Below are positions 25,886-29,694 of a stretch of DNA of 29,694 nt, one piece after another (positions within the stretch are counted from its first letter, which is position 1; every line of letters begins with the position of its first letter). Position numbers and translations under genes: made by a program. The DNA is from SLLW01 sp964388615 (lineage in GTDB: Bacteria; Bacteroidota; Rhodothermia; Balneolales; Natronogracilivirgulaceae). The notes under the pieces were generated by a model. It searched no databases. It worked only from the letters and a program-made list of their open reading frames with translations, and was not told the DNA's origin. The stretch spans positions 1 through 29,694 of the forward strand of contig CAYMBG010000022.1 in NCBI GenBank assembly GCA_964388615.1. Direction: 5' to 3'.

Positions 25886-26016
25886 AAAAAGATTGGATCT
25901 ATTAATTTTTTTACTGTCATTCGTAAAGAAAGCTCTTTGTTAGTAGTAGCGAACTTGGGAGTAATAGTTTTTTGAGCCGTTTTTAAACACATAAATTCAA
26001 AATGGAGTAAGGATTG

Positions 26017-26682
26017 ATGCGAGCTGCATTCGAAAAACACTTGAAGGGATTAGAAGAGGATATGCATCTGATGGCAAATATGGTGACTCATGCTGTTGAG
26101 CGTTCCGTGACGGCACTGAAAGGCCGGGATGTTGAAGAAGCCAAAAAGATCAAATCGGATGACGTGAAGATCAATAACAAGCGGTGGGAAATAGAGGAAA
26201 AGTGTATAAACCTTATTGCGACACAACAGCCTGTTGCCAAAGACCTCAGAGAGTTGATCGCTGTGTTGAATATCATAACGGATCTTGAACGGATGGGGGA
26301 TTATGCAGAGGGTATTGCAAAAATTGTGATTAAGCTGAACGGTGAACCACCGGTCAAACCACTAATTGATATACCACGGATGTCAGAGATCTCAATGGAT
26401 ATGATAAACAAAGCTCTGAAGGCTTATTCGGAGCGGGATGTGGAAAGTGCTCGTGACATTACGATGAAAGATGATCAGGTGGATGAGCTTTATCACCAGA
26501 TACACCGTGAGCTGATATCTATCATGATTGAAAAACCGCAGACCATCACGCGTTGTACCTATCTTATATGGGCGGCACATAACCTGGAACGTATTGCTGA
26601 CAGGGTAACCAACATTTGTGAACGGATCATCTACCTGGTAAAAGGGGAAATGATTGAGAATATTGAAAAAAAAGAGCTTTGA
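26017..26682 (+). CDS. phoU: Phosphate signalling/transport regulator PhoU
   Basis: This 221-aa all-helical protein has two PhoU domains. The first has 'VTHAVERSVTALKGRD' and 'VLNIITDLERMGDYAEGIAK'; the second has 'CTYLIWAAHNLERIADRVTN'. The E/D-rich 'ERMGDYAEG' and 'ERIADRVTN' motifs bind metal ions. PhoU links the Pst transporter to the PhoR kinase and keeps the Pho response off when phosphate is plentiful. Adjacent TTG (26014) and ATG (26017) codons are possible starts; GGAG at 26004-26007 is well placed for the ATG. It faces phoR-phoB tail to tail. Confidence 0.95.
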   Translation: MRAAFEKHLKGLEEDMHLMANMVTHAVERSVTALKGRDVEEAKKIKSDDVKINNKRWEIEEKCINLIATQQPVAKDLRELIAVLNIITDLERMGDYAEGIAKIVIKLNGEPPVKPLIDIPRMSEISMDMINKALKAYSERDVESARDITMKDDQVDELYHQIHRELISIMIEKPQTITRCTYLIWAAHNLERIADRVTNICERIIYLVKGEMIENIEKKEL

Positions 26683-26710
26683 GGGCTGGCTTTATGTGCA
26701 GCAACCGTGT

Positions 26711-26757
26711 ATCAGAGCGTATTAAAAATAAATTCGCTGATTAGTTCAGTTTTTTTT
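26711..26757 (+). terminator. Probable rho-independent terminator after phoU
   Basis: ATCAG (26711-26715) and CG (26718-26719) pair with CGCTGAT (26735-26741), leaving a two-base bulge and an A/T-rich 15-base loop. After eight further bases comes a run of eight T (26750-26757), which runs into the end of phoR. The stem is short, so the termination strength is uncertain, but the position between convergent genes fits. Confidence 0.5.
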
Positions 26758-27819
26758 GTGATGGTCAGCACTTTTAAGCCGGAATGTAAAACAGGAACCT
26801 TCTCCGGGCGAACTTTTAATCATAAGCTCTTCATTGTGCGATTCAAGGATATGTTTGACAATAGCAAGTCCGAGGCCTGTTCCGCCCTGTTCTCTTGACC
26901 GTGATTTATCCACCCGGAAAAAACGTTCTGTTACTCGTTTGATATTGTTTTTTTCAATACCGATGCCGGTGTCCTTAATGGAAACAATAATCTTATCAGG
27001 TTTATTTTTATCTCGCCCGGTATGGATGTAGATATGGCCGCCGGGTTTGTTATATTTGATAGCATTTTCCACCAGATTCACCAGTATCTGACGGATCTGG
27101 TTGCGGTCAGCTTTTACGAAGATATTGGATCGATCCTGCTGGAAGTGAATTTGTATGTCACTTTGTTCTGCTTTGTATTGTAAGGTCTCAATAACATCAT
27201 TTATGACGGTATTCAACGGGATCAATTGCATGACAGGTTTGAGTTCCCCGGTTTCCAATTTAGAGATCTCCATGAGGTCTTTGGTCAGATTGATAAGCCG
27301 TTCCGTGTTTTTCATGGCTTTTGTCAAAAACTGCCGATTGACTTTACGGTCTTCCAGTGCACCGTCCAACAAAGTTTCAAGGTAGCCTTGAATGGTGAAA
27401 ATAGGGGTTTTTAGCTCATGAGAGATATCGCCAATGAACTCTTTACGGTAGTTTTCGGTCCGGTCCATTCTTTCGAATTCATCCTGGATAGCTTTTTTGG
27501 TTTGTTTGGCTTCATGTATCAGCCAATCCAGTTCATCTGCAACTTGGGTGTCTGGAGTGGGAATTGTTAGCTTGTTTTTGGAGCTGTCAAAAATAATTTT
27601 TTCAAGATCATTCAGTCGCCTTCGGAGGACATTCCGTGCGTAAAGCCAGGTGATCATCAGCACCAACAATGAACAGGTCAGCGCTGTAAGCGCACTATAA
27701 AGGAGAGGGATATCCGTAAATAAATGGCTAATAAATAGCAAAAGGCCAGATGTGACCGCAGGGACCAGGGACAGTTTTAAATCAAGTCGAAAAAAGAAAC
27801 GTTTCTCAGGTAGTTTCAT
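26746..27819 (-). CDS. phoR: Sensor histidine kinase PhoR
   Basis: This 357-aa membrane kinase has two hydrophobic segments near the N-terminus ('LSLVPAVTSGLLLFISHLF' and 'LYSALTALTCSLLVLMITWL') with almost no periplasmic loop. After a short linker comes the phospho-acceptor motif 'FIGDISHELKTPIFTI'. The ATPase domain shows N-box 'LVNLVENAIKYN', G1 'VSIKDTGIGI', F-box 'RFFRVDKSRSR' and G2 'GGTGLGLAIVKHIL'. Its length leaves no room for the PAS domain found in E. coli PhoR. The ATG overlaps the end of phoB by 14 bases, so translation is coupled. Assignment as PhoR rests on the pst-phoU neighbourhood and the fold. Confidence 0.9.
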   Translation of the reverse strand: MKLPEKRFFFRLDLKLSLVPAVTSGLLLFISHLFTDIPLLYSALTALTCSLLVLMITWLYARNVLRRRLNDLEKIIFDSSKNKLTIPTPDTQVADELDWLIHEAKQTKKAIQDEFERMDRTENYRKEFIGDISHELKTPIFTIQGYLETLLDGALEDRKVNRQFLTKAMKNTERLINLTKDLMEISKLETGELKPVMQLIPLNTVINDVIETLQYKAEQSDIQIHFQQDRSNIFVKADRNQIRQILVNLVENAIKYNKPGGHIYIHTGRDKNKPDKIIVSIKDTGIGIEKNNIKRVTERFFRVDKSRSREQGGTGLGLAIVKHILESHNEELMIKSSPGEGSCFTFRLKSADHHKKN

Positions 27820-28489
27820 TTTTAAAGCGATAGCCGACCCCTTTTACTGTTTCAATGCATTCATCACCTAACTTTTCCCGTATTTTGCGAATATGGACGT
27901 CAATAGTACGATCAACCACATAGACATTTCCCCATATGTTATTAAGAAGTATTTCTCGGCTAAGTACTTTACCTTTATTACCAGCGAGATAGAAAAGAAG
28001 CTCAAACTCTTTTCTGGGCAGGTGAATTTCTTTGCCACTTTTGGTCACAATATATCTGGAACGGTCTATTTCAACGTCACCAAAATGCAAGTTGTTTTGA
28101 ATTTCCTCAGGTTCTATTACTCTGCGTAATACAGCTTTAATACGCGAAATCAGTTTTGATATCGTGATCGGCTTAATAAGATAGTCATCGGCACCCTGAT
28201 CCAGGCCTTTAACTTCGGTCTCTTCATCACCGCGTGCAGTTAGAAAAATCACAGGTATTTTCTCAAGAGAGGGATTGTTTTTTAAATGGGTGCATACCTG
28301 GTGTCCGTCCATTTTTGGCATCATGATATCAAGCAGGATCAAGCCGGGCCGGTATTTTTCGGCAAGTGAAAGGCCGGTGGAGCCATTATCGGCGGTGATC
28401 ACGTCGTATCCTTGCTTATGAAGATTGTATTCAATCAGGTCAAGGATGTCTTGTTCATCATCTATGAGAAGTATCAGTGTTTTGGACAA
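27806..28489 (-). CDS. phoB: Phosphate response regulator PhoB
   Basis: This 227-aa OmpR/PhoB-type regulator has a receiver domain (about 1-120) with the acidic pair in 'LLIDDEQDIL', the phospho-acceptor Asp in 'LILLDIMMPKMDGHQV', Thr in 'VIFLTARGD' and Lys in 'DDYLIKPITISKL'. A winged helix follows, with 'LPRKEFELLFYLAGNKGKVLSREILLNNIW' and the recognition-helix segment 'RTIDVHIRKIREKLG'. It begins with TTG at 28489, behind a GAAGG ribosome site five bases upstream; no better in-frame ATG is near. It is the likely binder of the Pho box upstream of pstS. phoR overlaps its end by 14 bases. Confidence 0.92.
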   Translation of the reverse strand: MSKTLILLIDDEQDILDLIEYNLHKQGYDVITADNGSTGLSLAEKYRPGLILLDIMMPKMDGHQVCTHLKNNPSLEKIPVIFLTARGDEETEVKGLDQGADDYLIKPITISKLISRIKAVLRRVIEPEEIQNNLHFGDVEIDRSRYIVTKSGKEIHLPRKEFELLFYLAGNKGKVLSREILLNNIWGNVYVVDRTIDVHIRKIREKLGDECIETVKGVGYRFKNETT

Positions 28490-28776
28490 AGTAATCCTTC
28501 TGGGGTTATGATTACATTACTACAATGATAATACGGACTCATTCCGTGGAAATAAATGTGATAGGTATTAAGAAATTATTATTAATGACCTGCGATGTAT
28601 CTTCTCGTCCTTTATAACGATATGGTCATCATGGTGTCCATTGAGTTGAGGAAACGTTTTAGAAAGAACAAAAAGGCTCTGATCACCAAGATGGAAAGGA
28701 AGAAAGTGGTTCGCCTGGGCGGATTTTTTCCCCGGCCTGGAAATTTACAATCATGAGTGATAGCGGATGGGAAATG
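28490..28776. other. Intergenic region upstream of phoB
   Basis: These 287 bases lie between the hemolysin III stop and the phoB start, both minus-strand genes, and should carry the phoBR promoter. I see no array of 11-bp hexamers here like that before pstS. A small hairpin, ACGGA-CTCAT-TCCGT (28533-28547), and a TATTAT (minus strand, near 28528) are the only local features. Nothing gene-like stands out on either strand. Confidence 0.45.
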
Positions 28777-29439
28777 CTAAACCAGAGCTACATACCGGTA
28801 GATCGCCCAGAAGTGGGCAAAAGATCCAGCCAGGACAAACAGGTGCCAGATTTCGTGGTACCCGAAGCGATCAGGCAGTGGGTTTGGTTTTCCGGTTCCA
28901 TAGATGACAGCTCCGATGGTATAGATGACACCGCCTGCAGCGAGCCAGATCATACCTTTCACGGGCAGGGTTCCGATCATGTAGGGAATCAGAGCGATAC
29001 CGGCCCATCCCATGACGATGTAAAGGCTAACGGATAGCCATCGGGGGACACCGTTTACAAACAATTTCAAGATGATCCCCGACAAGGCCATGGTCCATAC
29101 AATGGTAAGAAGCGTTATGCCCGGAATGCCTCCGATGACCAGCAGGCAGAATGGTGTGAATGTTCCTGCGATCAGCACATATATCATCATGTGATCGAGT
29201 TTCCGGAAAAAAATGATCACTTCCATTGGCGCACGAATGCTGTGGTAGAGTGTGCTGGAGGTGTACAGAAGGATCAGGCTAAGGCCGAAGACGAGGAAAG
29301 CAGCCAGCATCGTTATGCTGCCGGCATCCAGAGCACGTTGGATCAACAGGCCCAGGGCTACCATTGAAAGCAAAGCCCCTGAGAGATGTGTCAGGGCATT
29401 TGCTGGTTCTCTGAAAACTTTTCGAAACAGGGATGACAT
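28777..29439 (-). CDS. Hemolysin III family (PAQR-like) membrane protein
   Basis: This 220-aa protein has about seven membrane helices of the YqfA/hemolysin III family, related to eukaryotic progestin/adipoQ receptors. The opening 'REPANALTHLSGALLSMVAL' and the motifs 'LYTSSTLYHS', 'RKLDHMMIYVLIAGTFTP' and 'FGYHEIWHLFVLAGSFAHFW' carry the conserved Ser, Asp and His residues that probably bind zinc. The family's biochemical role is not settled; the hemolysin name comes from one Bacillus protein and should not be read as toxicity. It stands apart from the pho genes by 287 bases and has its own ATG start. Confidence 0.9.
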   Translation of the reverse strand: MSSLFRKVFREPANALTHLSGALLSMVALGLLIQRALDAGSITMLAAFLVFGLSLILLYTSSTLYHSIRAPMEVIIFFRKLDHMMIYVLIAGTFTPFCLLVIGGIPGITLLTIVWTMALSGIILKLFVNGVPRWLSVSLYIVMGWAGIALIPYMIGTLPVKGMIWLAAGGVIYTIGAVIYGTGKPNPLPDRFGYHEIWHLFVLAGSFAHFWAIYRYVALV

Positions 29440-29576
29440 GATCTCAGAACGTGGAATTTATAAGTTGGGCGTAGTGTTACGGATTATGTTACTCGGCTAA
29501 CGATGTGTGATTCGCGTAGCTTCTGCAAGAAAATAACATTTTTTTGATTTCCAATGTTCATTTCCGGATTGATTAC

Positions 29577-29694
29577 AGGACATACGGCTTCTACGACAGG
29601 AGAGTACCTGCGGTACAAGTATAGGCTGCTCTCATCGCTCAGGCCGGCGCAGGTACAAACAAGGGAGTGCCTGTGGCACGAATACTGGAAGAAG
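29577..29694. repeat. Two imperfect direct repeats with internal palindromes
   Basis: GAGTACCTGCGGTACAAGTA (starting near 29603) and GAGTGCCTGTGGCACGAATA (starting near 29665) are imperfect copies about 60 bases apart. Each contains a 5-bp stem with a 3-base loop (GTACC-TGC-GGTAC and GTGCC-TGT-GGCAC); the stem changes are compensatory, which keeps the pairing. The array runs off the window end. It could be a short palindromic intergenic repeat or, less likely, part of an open frame from ATG 29554. Confidence 0.45.

Noticed and set aside
25914..25920. CTGTCAT, the E. coli Pho-box core, upstream of phoU
   Set aside because: Only one copy; no second hexamer follows at 11 bases.
28753..29037. 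Plus-strand open frame of 94 codons
   Set aside because: Antisense to the C-terminal half of the hemolysin III family gene; low-complexity acidic translation with no homology I can see.

Overview
The window is a chromosomal stretch of a Gram-negative bacterium. The outer-membrane barrel proteins, a lipoprotein-type PstS, a multi-repeat topoisomerase I without zinc fingers and a baeRF-type protein suggest the Bacteroidota/Rhodothermota/Balneolota assemblage, possibly Balneolota. That placement is an inference from protein character, not from a marker-gene comparison. Coding density is high. I saw no rRNA or tRNA gene, CRISPR array, insertion sequence or prophage.

Layout. 1-247 holds the C-terminal end of a SAM hydroxide adenosyltransferase-like protein. 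373-4574 is a minus-strand housekeeping run (amn, a GNAT acetyltransferase, radC, argS). 4877-8542 is a plus-strand run: an atypical PrxQ/BCP-like peroxiredoxin, topA and an unrecognised 189-aa protein. 8769-9920 is a phosphate-selective-type porin, followed by a long hairpin. 10016-12951 is the classical dnaX-ybaB-recR cluster on the minus strand. 13076-15433 carries an M24B Xaa-Pro peptidase and an orphan HsdR_N-like nuclease-domain protein. 15640-16998 is an unrecognised outer-membrane barrel. 17190-18893 is a Na/Pi cotransporter with a PhoU-like tail. 18986-20116 is a baeRF (release-factor-like) protein with a palindromic promoter region. 20404-21743 is an MFS permease broken only by a scaffold gap. 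22061-26682 is pstS-pstC-pstA-pstB-phoU, facing phoB-phoR (26746-28489). 28777-29439 is a hemolysin III family membrane protein. The last 250 bases hold no clear gene, only a pair of imperfect palindromic repeats.

How the genes work together. The right half is centred on phosphate. There is a high-affinity ABC importer with its PhoU signalling subunit, the PhoB/PhoR two-component system, a secondary Na/Pi transporter and, further left, a porin of the phosphate-selective family. The best regulatory signal is a run of at least four hexamers related to TTAACA, spaced exactly 11 bp apart, upstream of pstS. This is the geometry of a Pho box, and a TATCAT -10-like element follows it at the expected distance.

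The other main observations are: (1) the 100-N gap in the MFS gene is an assembly artefact, because its flanks are an identical 55-bp sequence and collapsing them restores one continuous frame; (2) DnaX lacks the usual cysteine zinc module; (3) the peroxiredoxin has lost the family's conserved proline and has an unusually placed second cysteine. I found no convincing new multi-gene system. The least explained items are the 189-aa protein after topA, the orphan nuclease-domain protein and the baeRF gene with its operator-like palindromes.
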